From NCBI GenBank assembly GCA_016218905.1, contig JACRCS010000776.1, forward strand, positions 1 to 28,722: DNA of 28,722 nucleotides, given 5' to 3'. The notes beneath the pieces are model-generated. The model did not search any database, had not been told where the DNA came from, and saw only the letters and a list, made by a program, of their open reading frames with translations. This stretch comes from Deltaproteobacteria bacterium (GTDB lineage Bacteria > Desulfobacterota_C > Deferrisomatia > Deferrisomatales > JACRMM01). The position numbers and the translations under genes are program-made. Positions 22,013-28,722 of this stretch are shown piece after piece; within the stretch, counting starts at the first letter, position 1, and every line of letters starts with the position of its first letter.

Positions 22013-23770
22013 TTAGCTCTGGATCGCGTCGAACTTGCAGACCTGGGCGCAGACGGTGCACCCGGTGCAGAAGCTCGGGTCGATGGTCACGTGGGCGTCG
22101 TCGCCCGTGCCTTCCATGGAGAGCGCTATGCAGCCCACCTTGAGGCACTGCTTGCACGCCGTGCAGACGTCGGCCTCCACGTGGAGGGGCGGCTGCTTCA
22201 CCTTGTACTGGAGGACGCACGGGTCCTTGGTGATGACCACCGAAGGCTCGGGCTTGGCGATCTCCTCCTTGAGCGTCTTCTCCAGGACCTTCAGGTCGTA
22301 GGCGCTCACTACGCGGACGTTGTCCGGCTTGACGCCGAGGGCGACGACGAGCTTCTCGACGTCGATCTGCGGGCTCTCGACTCCGAGCAGAACGTGTCCC
22401 GAGCCGGGGTTCTCCTGGCCGCCGGTCATGGCCGTGATCCGGTTGTCCTGGATCACGACGACCGAGTTGCCGCCGTTCCAGATCATGTCCATGAGCCCGG
22501 TCACGCCGGAGTGGAAGAAGGTCGAGTCACCGATCACGGCGACGATCTTGTCCTTCATCTCGCCGGTGTCGGGCACGACTTTGGACATCCCGTGGGCCAT
22601 CGTGATCGACGCGCCCATGCAGGTGCAGGCGTGGACGGCCTCCAGCGGCGGGAGGGCGGCGAGGGTGTAGCAGCCGATGTCGCCGGAGACGAAGACCTTG
22701 AGCTTCCGGAGCACGGTGAAGAGCCCCCGGTGAGAGCAGCCGGGGCAGAGCACCGGCGGCCGGATCGGGAGCCCCTCGGCCGCGGGGATGGCTTCCGCCG
22801 CGACGCCGGTGAGCTTCTGGGCCACGAAGCCGGGCTCGAGCTCGCTCACGATCGGGAAGAGGTCCTTACCGTGGGCCACGGGGATTCCCATGAGCCGCAC
22901 CTGCTCTTCGATGAAGGGGTCGAGCTCCTCCACCACCACGAGCTCGTCGACGTGCTGGGCGAAGTCCCGGATGAGGTCCTCGGGGAGCGGATACGTCAGC
23001 CCGAGCTTGAGAAAGCTCGCTTCCGGCATGGCCTCCTTCGCGTACTGGTAGGAGATGCCCGACGTGATGATCCCGATCCGGGTGTCGCCCATCTCCACCC
23101 GGTTGAGCGGGCTCTGGACGCCGTAGCGCTTCATGTCCAGGAGCCGCTCTACGATCTTCGGGTGCTTCGGCTTCGCGAAGGCGGGAAGCATCGTGTACTT
23201 CCGGATATCCCGCGCGATGGTCTTCGGAGCCGGGCGATCGAGCCGCTCCGCGAGCTCGACCACCGACTTGGAGTGGGAGATCCGGGTCGTCGTCCGAAAG
23301 AGGACGGGCGTGTCGTAGCGCTCGGAGAGCTCGAAGGCGACCTTGACGAACTCCTTGGCTTCTTGGGAGTCCGAAGGCTCGATGAGCGGGATCTTCGCAA
23401 ACTTCGCGTAGTTGCGGTTGTCCTGTTCGTTCTGGGACGAGTGGAGGGCCGGATCGTCCGCGGTGACGAGGACGAGACCGCCGTTGACGCCGGTATAGAC
23501 CGCCGTGAAGAGCGGGTCCGCCGCGACGTTCACGCCCACGTGCTTCATGCACGCGATCGCCCTAGCTCCGGCCATGGACGCGCCGATGGCGGTTTCGAGC
23601 GCCGTCTTCTCGTTGGGGGACCACTGGGAATAGATCTCTTTCGGATACTCCTTGCCGATGGTCTCCAGGATCTCCGTGGAAGGAGTCCCCGGGTAGGCGG
23701 CTGCGTACGTAACGCCTGCCTCCCAGGCTCCTCGAGCGATGGCTTCGTTGCCGGACAGGATCTCTTTCAT
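22013..23770 (-). CDS. iorA: Indolepyruvate ferredoxin oxidoreductase, alpha subunit
   Basis: The 585-residue protein starts MKEILSGNEAIARGAWEAGV and YPGTPSTEILETI (pyrimidine-binding domain). It has PVLCPGCSHRGLFTVLRKLK, the TPP-binding GDIGCYTL with GDSTFFHSGVTGL and the NxT-type motif QDNRITAMTGGQ. At the C-terminus are eight cysteines for two [4Fe-4S] clusters (CTACKQCLKVGC and CTGCTVCAQVC). It converts aryl pyruvates from Trp, Phe and Tyr breakdown to aryl-acetyl-CoA with reduction of ferredoxin. ATG 23770 is preceded by AAGGAG. It lies downstream of the CoA ligase gene, with 93 bases and a hairpin between. Confidence 0.94.
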   Translation of the reverse strand: MKEILSGNEAIARGAWEAGVTYAAAYPGTPSTEILETIGKEYPKEIYSQWSPNEKTALETAIGASMAGARAIACMKHVGVNVAADPLFTAVYTGVNGGLVLVTADDPALHSSQNEQDNRNYAKFAKIPLIEPSDSQEAKEFVKVAFELSERYDTPVLFRTTTRISHSKSVVELAERLDRPAPKTIARDIRKYTMLPAFAKPKHPKIVERLLDMKRYGVQSPLNRVEMGDTRIGIITSGISYQYAKEAMPEASFLKLGLTYPLPEDLIRDFAQHVDELVVVEELDPFIEEQVRLMGIPVAHGKDLFPIVSELEPGFVAQKLTGVAAEAIPAAEGLPIRPPVLCPGCSHRGLFTVLRKLKVFVSGDIGCYTLAALPPLEAVHACTCMGASITMAHGMSKVVPDTGEMKDKIVAVIGDSTFFHSGVTGLMDMIWNGGNSVVVIQDNRITAMTGGQENPGSGHVLLGVESPQIDVEKLVVALGVKPDNVRVVSAYDLKVLEKTLKEEIAKPEPSVVITKDPCVLQYKVKQPPLHVEADVCTACKQCLKVGCIALSMEGTGDDAHVTIDPSFCTGCTVCAQVCKFDAIQS

Positions 23771-23833
23771 GGAAGGCTCCTTCGATGGGCCGTAGGCGCT
23801 CTCGCGCGCCGTTTCGCGCTCACTCTGACGCGG

Positions 23834-23855
23834 AACCCGCCGGCCGGGGCGGGCT
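23834..23855 (-). terminator. Weak hairpin between the CoA ligase and iorA
   Basis: AACCCGCC (23834-23841) pairs with GGCGGGCT (23848-23855), with one wobble and a loop of six bases. It is downstream of the ligase stop on the minus strand and has no T-run, so it may only reduce read-through into iorAB. Confidence 0.3.
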
Positions 23856-23863
23856 CCCCGCGG

Positions 23864-25363
23864 TCACTGGGTCCGGAGCTCCCGCTTCAGGATCTTCCCT
23901 GTGGCGTTCTTGGGCAGCTCGGAGACGAACTCGACGATGCGCGGCGCTTTATAGTCCGCGAGATTCTTCTTGCAGAGGGCGATGATCTCTTCGGCGGCCG
24001 TCTTTCCCGGCTCCTTGAGCGCCACGACGGCTTTCACCGACTCGCCGTAGAGCTCGTGGGGCACCCCGATGACGGCGCACTCCCGGACATTGGGGTGCGT
24101 GTAGATGACCTCCTCCACCTGCCGGGGCCAGATCTTCAGCCCGGCGGCGTTGATCATGTCCTTCAGGCGATCGACGATGAAGACGTACCCCTCGGGGTCC
24201 ATGTACCCGATGTCCCCCGACCGGAGGTATCCGTTGACTACGGCCTCCCGCGTCTCCTCGGGCTTGCGGTAGTACTCCCTCATCACGTTGGGGCCCTTGA
24301 TCCAAATCTCTCCCAGGTCTCCCCTCGGGACCTCGTTGCCGTCCGATCCGGCAATGATGACCTCTACGTCCATGATCGCCGTCCCGACCGAGCCTTCCTT
24401 GTGCCGGAACTCGTGGTTGTAGGTGGCGAACGGGGTGGTTTCCGTGAGCCCGTAGCCCTCGTTGACGTCGAGGCCGAAGCGCTCCTTCCAGCGCCGAGCG
24501 ATCTCGCCGGGGAGCGAAGAGGCCGCCGAGAAGCAGTAGCGGACGTCCTTCATCGCCTCGTTCACGAGGGCGGCCTCCGGGTGGTTGAGCATCATGATGT
24601 AGACGGGCGGGACGGCGTACCAGCGCGTGATCCGGTTCTCCTTGAGGCTGCGGAGAATCGGCTCCAGGTCGAACTTCTGGTGGAGGACGAGGGTGCAGCC
24701 GGCCTGGACGACCGTGTTGGTGATGAAGTTCTGCGCGAAGGAGTGGTAGATCGGCAGGAAGCAGATCGCCCGGTCGTCTCCCCTCACCCCGGACATGTAC
24801 TTGGCCGCGTTCGTGTTGGAGACGACGTTGCCGTGCGTGAGCACGACGCCCTTGGGCTTTCCGGTCGTTCCGGAAGTGTAGATGATCGCGGCGCCATCGG
24901 ACCGGTCCGTCCGGACGGTCGTGAACTCGGGGGAACCCGACGAAATGAGGTCCGCCCAGGTGCGGTCGCCGCCGGGCCCGTCGATGGAGACGATCGTCCG
25001 GATCCCCGGCATCTCGGCCCGCGCGGGCACCTCCGAGAAGAGGGCGGTCTCCGTGATGAGCACCCCCCCCTCGCAGTCGTTGGCCAGGTACGCCACCTCT
25101 CCCGCCTTGCTCAGGCTCGAGATCGAGACGCAGAGGGCGCCGAGCTTCTGGCACGCGTAGTAGGCGATCACGAACTCGGGGCAGTTGGTGAGGAAGAGGC
25201 AGACCTTGTCGTTCCGCCCGACCCCCAGCCCGGCGAGCGCATTCGCGATCCGATTGGTCTCTTCCCAGAAACGCGCGTAGGTCCAGCTGGCTCCCCGGTA
25301 GACGATCGCCTCGCGGTCCGGGAAGAAGATTCGGTTGCGATCCAGAGCATCGGCGATGTTCAT
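23864..25363 (-). CDS. AMP-forming acyl/aryl-CoA synthetase
   Basis: The 499-residue enzyme starts at ATG 25363 (AGGAG six bases upstream) with MNIADALDRNRIFFPDREAI. It carries the ATP-binding loop IIYTSGTTGKPKGVVLTHGN, the region NEGYGLTETTPFATYN (A5 motif), GYLRSGDIGYMDPEGYVFIV (A7), DRLKDMINAAGLKIWPRQVE (A8) and the catalytic Lys in PKNATGKILKREL (A10). These enzymes activate a carboxylic acid as AMP ester and then transfer it to CoA. Position upstream of iorAB suggests an aromatic or medium/long-chain acid linked to amino-acid breakdown; the substrate cannot be read from the sequence. It could also be a generic fatty-acyl ligase. Confidence 0.9.
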   Translation of the reverse strand: MNIADALDRNRIFFPDREAIVYRGASWTYARFWEETNRIANALAGLGVGRNDKVCLFLTNCPEFVIAYYACQKLGALCVSISSLSKAGEVAYLANDCEGGVLITETALFSEVPARAEMPGIRTIVSIDGPGGDRTWADLISSGSPEFTTVRTDRSDGAAIIYTSGTTGKPKGVVLTHGNVVSNTNAAKYMSGVRGDDRAICFLPIYHSFAQNFITNTVVQAGCTLVLHQKFDLEPILRSLKENRITRWYAVPPVYIMMLNHPEAALVNEAMKDVRYCFSAASSLPGEIARRWKERFGLDVNEGYGLTETTPFATYNHEFRHKEGSVGTAIMDVEVIIAGSDGNEVPRGDLGEIWIKGPNVMREYYRKPEETREAVVNGYLRSGDIGYMDPEGYVFIVDRLKDMINAAGLKIWPRQVEEVIYTHPNVRECAVIGVPHELYGESVKAVVALKEPGKTAAEEIIALCKKNLADYKAPRIVEFVSELPKNATGKILKRELRTQ

Positions 25364-25449
25364 GGGCACTCCTGTCCCGGAAAGGGGCGTCCGTCGAAGG
25401 TGAGGCGCGCCCCGCCGAACCGACGCGGCGGCGAGATGGCGCGCGGGTT

Positions 25450-25478
25450 CTTTTACCAAACGGTTAGTTGGGAATCAA
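25450..25478 (-). promoter_or_regulatory. Promoter of the CoA ligase gene with overlapping palindrome
   Basis: On the minus strand TTGATT (25473-25478) and TAAAAG (25450-25455) are 17 bases apart. The spacer holds CCAACTAACCGTTTGG (25456-25471), an imperfect palindrome (CCAA...TTGG, AAC...GTT) of the kind bound by TetR-type acyl-CoA regulators. No regulator gene is adjacent. Confidence 0.45.
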
Positions 25479-25502
25479 CGGCAAATCTCGGGGGGTGACC
25501 CG

Positions 25503-25590
25503 GTGGACCAGGTAGACGACATGGACGAGGTGGACGAACCCGAGGGTCCACGTCGTCCACTCAGTCCACTCAGTCCATCTCGTCCACCCG
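25503..25590. repeat. 9-bp-period inverted repeat array (copy 2)
   Basis: Four units of form RTGGACNNN (one variant GTAGACGAC) from 25503 to 25538, then a 7-base centre CCCGAGG, then five units of form GTCCAYNNN to 25590. The fixed bases make the two arms complementary. It is located between the ligase promoter and the tRNA promoter and shares the layout of the array at 14826-14904. Confidence 0.8.
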
Positions 25591-25611
25591 TCCCCTTGGC
25601 CGACAATGCCC

Positions 25612-25641
25612 TTGACCATCTGAAGGCTCTGCGTCTATATA
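25612..25641 (+). promoter_or_regulatory. Promoter of tRNA-Val
   Basis: TTGACC (25612-25617) and TATATA (25636-25641), separated by 18 bases, lie just upstream of the tRNA. The predicted start is a few bases ahead of the mature 5' end. Confidence 0.7.
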
Positions 25642-25652
25642 GCCCCCTTGAC

Positions 25653-25727
25653 GGGCGATTAGCTCAGCGGGAGAGCACTGGCCTCACATGCCAGGGGTCG
25701 CAGGTTCGATCCCTGCATCGCCCACCA
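25653..25727 (+). tRNA. tRNA-Val (anticodon CAC)
   Basis: A 75-base cloverleaf: acceptor GGGCGAT/ATCGCCC, D arm GCTC/GAGC, anticodon stem CTGGC/GCCAG with loop CTCACAT (anticodon CAC, decoding GUG), T arm GCAGG/CCTGC with loop TTCGATC, and an encoded CCA end. A promoter and a strong terminator flank it closely, so it is a single-gene unit. Confidence 0.97.
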
Positions 25728-25739
25728 GCAGCGAGCGAA

Positions 25740-25768
25740 GGGCTCCGGCAGACGCCGGAGCCCTTTTT
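25740..25768 (+). terminator. Rho-independent terminator of tRNA-Val
   Basis: A perfect 10-bp stem GGGCTCCGGC/GCCGGAGCCC with loop AGAC is followed by TTTTT. It is the best canonical terminator in the window. Confidence 0.93.
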
Positions 25769-25797
25769 CGTCGAACGGGTCACCGGGAGGAGCAGCG

Positions 25798-25884
25798 ATG
25801 ACGGCCGACGAAGTGCTTGCCCGGTACGGGTTGAGCCCCCACCCGGAGGGCGGAGCCTTCCGGGATCGGGGTCGGAAGAGCTGA
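25798..25884 (+). pseudogene. N-terminal remnant of a cupin-5 (DUF985) gene
   Basis: ATG 25798, with GGGAGGAG upstream, opens a 28-residue frame MTADEVLARYGLSPHPEGGA ending after FRDRGRKS at TGA 25882-25884. The motif LGL-PHPEGG-(F/Y)RE is the start of cupin-5/DUF985 sugar-binding proteins, normally about 150 residues. The rest is gone; ten bases later the minus-strand gph gene ends. The intact ribosome site and start suggest recent truncation at this boundary. Confidence 0.6.
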
Positions 25885-25893
25885 TCCGGACCT

Positions 25894-26592
25894 TTACGAG
25901 GAGCCCGGCGGATGGGGTTCCAGCCACCGGAGCAGCTCGAGAGGGTCCCTCAGGAGGCCCCGCGCGCCGGCCGAGGTGAGCTCGCCGGCGTCCCGAAAGC
26001 CCCAGAGTGCCCCCACGGCAACCATTCCCGCCGCTTCCGCCGTGAGCATGTCCGTGTCGGTATCCCCCAGGTAGATCCACTGCCCGGCGGGGATCCCGAG
26101 CGCGGCGGCGATCTCGAGGGCGGCCGTGGGGTCGGGCTTCTTCGGGCGCCCCGGCCGCGCGCCCAGAACGGCCCGGAAGGACCACGTCCCCAGGACCTCC
26201 CGCACGACCAGCTTCGTCGCGTCGTCGGGTTTGTTCGAGAGGATGGCGAAGGGCACGCGACGGCGGGCGAGCTCGCCGAGGAGCTCGGGGATTCCGCGGT
26301 AGGGTCGGGTCTTTTCCGCGTGGCGCCCCCCGTACTCCGCGCGCATCTCGTCCAGCGCCCGGCGCAACGTCTCAGCGTCGCGAGCCCTCTCGGGCACGGT
26401 CCGGCGCACCAGCACCTCCATTCCGTCCCCGACGAAACGACGGTACGCCCCGACCGGATGGACCGGAAAGCCGAACCGGCGAAGCACCGCGTTCATGGAG
26501 TCCGCGAGATCCTCCAGAGAATCGAGGAGCGTGCCGTCGAGGTCGAAGAGCACGGCCCGGAGCTCGCCGGCCGCGCCCTCCCGCGTCCTCAT
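25894..26592 (-). CDS. gph: HAD-family phosphatase, phosphoglycolate phosphatase-like
   Basis: The 232-residue protein has HAD motif I LFDLDGTLLDSLEDLADSMN (nucleophile and general-acid Asp), a C1-type alpha-helical cap, motif II AILSNKP, motif III GRPKKPDPTAALEIAAALG (Lys and Pro) and motif IV YLGDTDTDMLTAEAAGM. It matches Gph, which dephosphorylates 2-phosphoglycolate, but similar HADs act on other sugar phosphates or pyrophosphate. ATG 26592 overlaps the moaA stop as ATGA. Residues MRPGDEQGGG from an upstream start at 26622 would overlap moaA and are unlikely. Confidence 0.85.
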   Translation of the reverse strand: MRTREGAAGELRAVLFDLDGTLLDSLEDLADSMNAVLRRFGFPVHPVGAYRRFVGDGMEVLVRRTVPERARDAETLRRALDEMRAEYGGRHAEKTRPYRGIPELLGELARRRVPFAILSNKPDDATKLVVREVLGTWSFRAVLGARPGRPKKPDPTAALEIAAALGIPAGQWIYLGDTDTDMLTAEAAGMVAVGALWGFRDAGELTSAGARGLLRDPLELLRWLEPHPPGSS

Positions 26593-27578
26593 CCCCCCAC
26601 CCTGCTCATCGCCAGGCCGCACTTGTGCCGCTCCTCCTCGCCCAGGCGGTGCCCCTCCGGCTTGTGGTGCACCGCGTCGAGGATCGCCCTGGAGAGCTCC
26701 GCCTCGTCAGCCGAACGCCGGAGGATGCTCCGCAGGTCCGTCTCCCGCTCCGAGAAGAGGCAGCTCCGGAGTCGACCCTCGGCCGTCAGCCGGAGCCGGT
26801 TGCAGCGGCCGCAGAAGTGCTCCGAGAGGGGGCTGATGACGCCCACCCTTCCGCCGCCGGGGAGGAGGAAGGTGCGGCTCGGGCCCGACGCCGCGCCCCC
26901 TTCGAAGGGTACGAGGTCGTAGCGGCGACGCAGCGCCTCCAGCACCTCCGCCGCCGTGAGGAACCGCGCGGCGTCCCATTCGTCCGGGCGCGCCGGCATG
27001 AACTCGATGAACCTGACCTCGAAGCCGTTCTCCCTGGCAAACTCGGCGAAGTGCTCGATCTCGTCGTCGTTCGTGCCCCGCATGGCCACCACGTTGACCT
27101 TGACGGGCGTGAGCCCGCACTCCTTGGCAGCCTGGAGCCCGCGGAGGACCTGCTCGAGTCCGGGGCGGCGGGCCACCGCCTGGAAGCGCGTCGGATCCAG
27201 GGTGTCGAGGCTCACGTTCACCCGGCGCAGCCCGGCCCGGCGGAGCTCTTCGGCCATGTCCGCGAGCAGGAGGCCGTTGGTCGTCAGCGAGAGGTCCTTG
27301 AGGCCCGGGAGTGCGCCAACCCGCGCGATGAAGTCGACCACGCCCCTGCGGACCAGCGGTTCGCCTCCGGTGATCCGGATCTTCTCGATCCCGAGTCCGA
27401 TGGCGACGCGGGAAACCCGGAGGATCTCCTCGTAGGAGAGGATGTCTTCGTGGCTCAGGAGGTCCAGTCCCTGCGCCGGCATGCAGTACGTGCAGCGCAG
27501 GTTGCACCGGTCGGTGATGGAGACGCGGAGATAATTGATCCTCCGGCTATACCGGTCCTGGAGGCCGGGCTCTCTCAT
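26589..27578 (-). CDS. moaA: GTP 3',8-cyclase MoaA
   Basis: The 329-residue radical-SAM enzyme carries the N-terminal cluster Cys25-x3-Cys29-x2-Cys32 (DRCNLRCTYCMP), RITGGEPLVR, and the second cluster Cys256, Cys259 and Cys273 (FCGRCNRLRL, SCLF). It ends with the essential Gly-Gly C-terminus. With MoaC it converts GTP to cyclic pyranopterin monophosphate, the first step of molybdenum cofactor synthesis. The length is typical. The gene is translationally coupled to gph downstream. No other moa gene is in view. The ribosome site ahead of ATG 27578 is weak. Confidence 0.96.
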   Translation of the reverse strand: MREPGLQDRYSRRINYLRVSITDRCNLRCTYCMPAQGLDLLSHEDILSYEEILRVSRVAIGLGIEKIRITGGEPLVRRGVVDFIARVGALPGLKDLSLTTNGLLLADMAEELRRAGLRRVNVSLDTLDPTRFQAVARRPGLEQVLRGLQAAKECGLTPVKVNVVAMRGTNDDEIEHFAEFARENGFEVRFIEFMPARPDEWDAARFLTAAEVLEALRRRYDLVPFEGGAASGPSRTFLLPGGGRVGVISPLSEHFCGRCNRLRLTAEGRLRSCLFSERETDLRSILRRSADEAELSRAILDAVHHKPEGHRLGEEERHKCGLAMSRVGG

Positions 27579-27719
27579 GATCTTGCGTTCCGTTCAGAGG
27601 AGGACGGGACAGGCGGGTGTCTCAACTTCCTCGGAAGGTGAGCCGAAAGAAGAGGGTGCGCTCGAATCGCGAGCCTCAGCGGTCTCTTACCCGCCAACCC
27701 TGCAAGACTATCACAGGCG
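27579..27719. other. Short divergent intergenic region without a clear signal
   Basis: About 140 bases separate the divergent moaA and HEAT-like genes. I see no convincing promoter, hairpin or repeat in it. Confidence 0.5.
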
Positions 27720-28722
27720 ATGAGCAGCGAACAACTGAGCCGCACCCGATTCAGTCCAGCGGAGACGGCTCCCGCGTCGGTCCGCAACGTCGAGGAGGCG
27801 CTCTGCGCCCTCTACCGCTCCATCGGCGCCCATCAGTTCTATCCGCCGGGGCATCCGGTCCGGACGGAGGCGCTGCGGGAAGCCTACGGAGCCTGGCGCG
27901 GCGCCGAAACCGACCCCAGGTGGGCGGCCGCCGGAGTCCGGGTCCGGGCCGGGGGTCTATGGTGCGGCCGCGAGCACGTCGGCAGGTCGAACCCGGCGGT
28001 CCTGAGCCTCGCGCGCGTACTCTCGACGCACGGCCTCGCGGCCCTGTCCCTCCGGGCGCCTCTGCCCTTCGAGGGGTTCGTCCGGCTGGTGGCCCTCCTG
28101 GCGGACAACCCGGAGAACCTCGCCCGGGAAGGAGGGGCCCTCGCGGCCTGGCAGCGCTCGCCCTTCACCCCCTGCCTGGAGCTCTTCGCCTTCACGGTGG
28201 CGCTCCCGGGGGAAGCGCGGAAGGAGCCCGAATCCCGTAATACTCCGGGGGAGGAGGTTGGCGCCGAGACCTCCGAGGAGCTCCGAGAGCTCGTTGGAGG
28301 CGAGGAGCGCGTCTTGGAGCTGCTCGTCCGCCTCGGACGCACGGCAGACATGACGGCCTTCCTCGCCGCGCTGCAGGAGCTCGCGGTCGTGACGCGGGAG
28401 ATGCTCGGCGCACAGCGGTACGCGGACGTCTACCGGATCGCGTCCCTCCTCAGACGGCGGGCGCGCGCCCTGGAGGCGGAGGGGCGCCCCAACGAGCGGG
28501 AGTACCTGCTGGAGACCCTTCGGCTGCTCGTTCGCGGCGGCTTTCTCAGTTGGCTCGTCGAGCGGGTCGCGATCGGCGAAGAGAAGGAGGCCGGAGCCCT
28601 GCTGCGCGAGGTGGGCCGGGCGGCGGTCGTCCCCCTGGTAAACGCCCTCATCGCCGAGCGACGGCGGGCGGGCCGCCGGCGCCTCGTCGAGGCCCTCATC
28701 GCGATCGGCGAGCCGGTCGTAC
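27720..28722 (+). CDS. Uncharacterised HEAT-like repeat protein, N-terminal part (runs off window)
   Basis: ATG 27720 opens a frame of 334 codons with no stop before the end of the window. It has no signal peptide. After an N-terminal segment with VEEALCALYRSIGAHQFYPP comes a long run of Ala/Leu/Arg-rich helices: RLVALLADNPENLAREGG, LELLVRLGRTADMTAFLA, YLLETLRLLVRGGFLSWL, LLREVGRAAVVPLVNALI and RRRLVEALIAIGEPVV. The last two, with PLVNALI and ALIAIGEP, look like HEAT repeats, which build protein-binding solenoids. The N-terminal part resembles large bacterial regulators whose C-terminal domain is unseen, so the function stays open. The ribosome site is poor. Confidence 0.7.
   Translation, partial: MSSEQLSRTRFSPAETAPASVRNVEEALCALYRSIGAHQFYPPGHPVRTEALREAYGAWRGAETDPRWAAAGVRVRAGGLWCGREHVGRSNPAVLSLARVLSTHGLAALSLRAPLPFEGFVRLVALLADNPENLAREGGALAAWQRSPFTPCLELFAFTVALPGEARKEPESRNTPGEEVGAETSEELRELVGGEERVLELLVRLGRTADMTAFLAALQELAVVTREMLGAQRYADVYRIASLLRRRARALEAEGRPNEREYLLETLRLLVRGGFLSWLVERVAIGEEKEAGALLREVGRAAVVPLVNALIAERRRAGRRRLVEALIAIGEPVV

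Noticed and set aside
21722..25498. A 1258-residue plus-strand open frame
   Set aside because: It lies antisense to iorB, iorA and the CoA ligase and crosses their intergenic gaps. Its length is a by-product of high GC content.
25653..25884. Integrated element attachment site at the tRNA
   Set aside because: I found no second copy of the tRNA 3' end and no integrase in the window. Only the truncated cupin gene hints at past events.

Overview
The window is a GC-rich bacterial chromosome segment holding housekeeping genes, a small accessory island and a very small gas vesicle cluster. The ribosomal/replication block (rpsF, rpsR, a DUF2232 membrane protein, rplI, dnaB), the MEP-pathway gene ispH, NfeD/FloA, IorAB, TatA and a quinol nitric oxide reductase all point to a free-living Gram-negative-type bacterium with anaerobic or microaerobic metabolism. 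A Desulfobacterota, Myxococcota or Methylomirabilota/Rokubacteria-like lineage would fit, but the sequence alone does not settle it.

Layout. (1) 1-3403: the 3' end of an SMC/YhaN-like ATPase, a DUF763 protein two bases downstream, and a convergent CHASE2 protein whose cyclase domain has lost the metal-binding aspartates. (2) 3572-7023: a probable operon of a DUF72 protein, a polysaccharide pyruvyl transferase-like protein and a FAD-dependent oxidoreductase. (3) 7060-9914: a membrane protease/scaffold operon of long-form NfeD, FloA and a small membrane protein with a probable CTG start. (4) 9915-11227: an accessory patch with a TumE/TumA-type toxin-antitoxin pair, its palindromic operator, a YoeB-like toxin remnant and a remnant of a second FAD oxidoreductase. 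(5) 11241-12767: ispH and a convergent small membrane protein. (6) 12884-14794: an unrecognised 133-aa protein, gvpA, gvpF/L and gvpG. (7) 14980-18961: the rpsF to dnaB block, followed by tatA. (8) 18984-25478, minus strand: quinol NO reductase, iorB, iorA and an AMP-forming acyl/aryl-CoA ligase. (9) 25612-28722: tRNA-Val, a broken cupin gene, gph and moaA on the minus strand, and a HEAT-like protein that runs off the window.

How the genes may work together. IorAB would oxidatively decarboxylate aryl pyruvates to aryl-CoA, and the adjacent CoA ligase probably handles related acids. NfeD and FloA form a known membrane quality-control pair. TumE/TumA is probably autoregulated through a palindrome that overlaps its own promoter. 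The gas vesicle cluster has a shell protein and two assembly factors but no linked gvpN, gvpK or gvpJ, so it is either supplemented elsewhere or does something other than flotation.

Two families of short-period intergenic repeats recur. One has a 9-bp period with GTGGAC units facing GTCCAC units (14826-14904 and 25503-25590). The other has a 7-bp period with AA-start units (11280-11337 and 21386-21420). Several promoters share a TAGnnT -10 element, and these support several of the start-codon choices.
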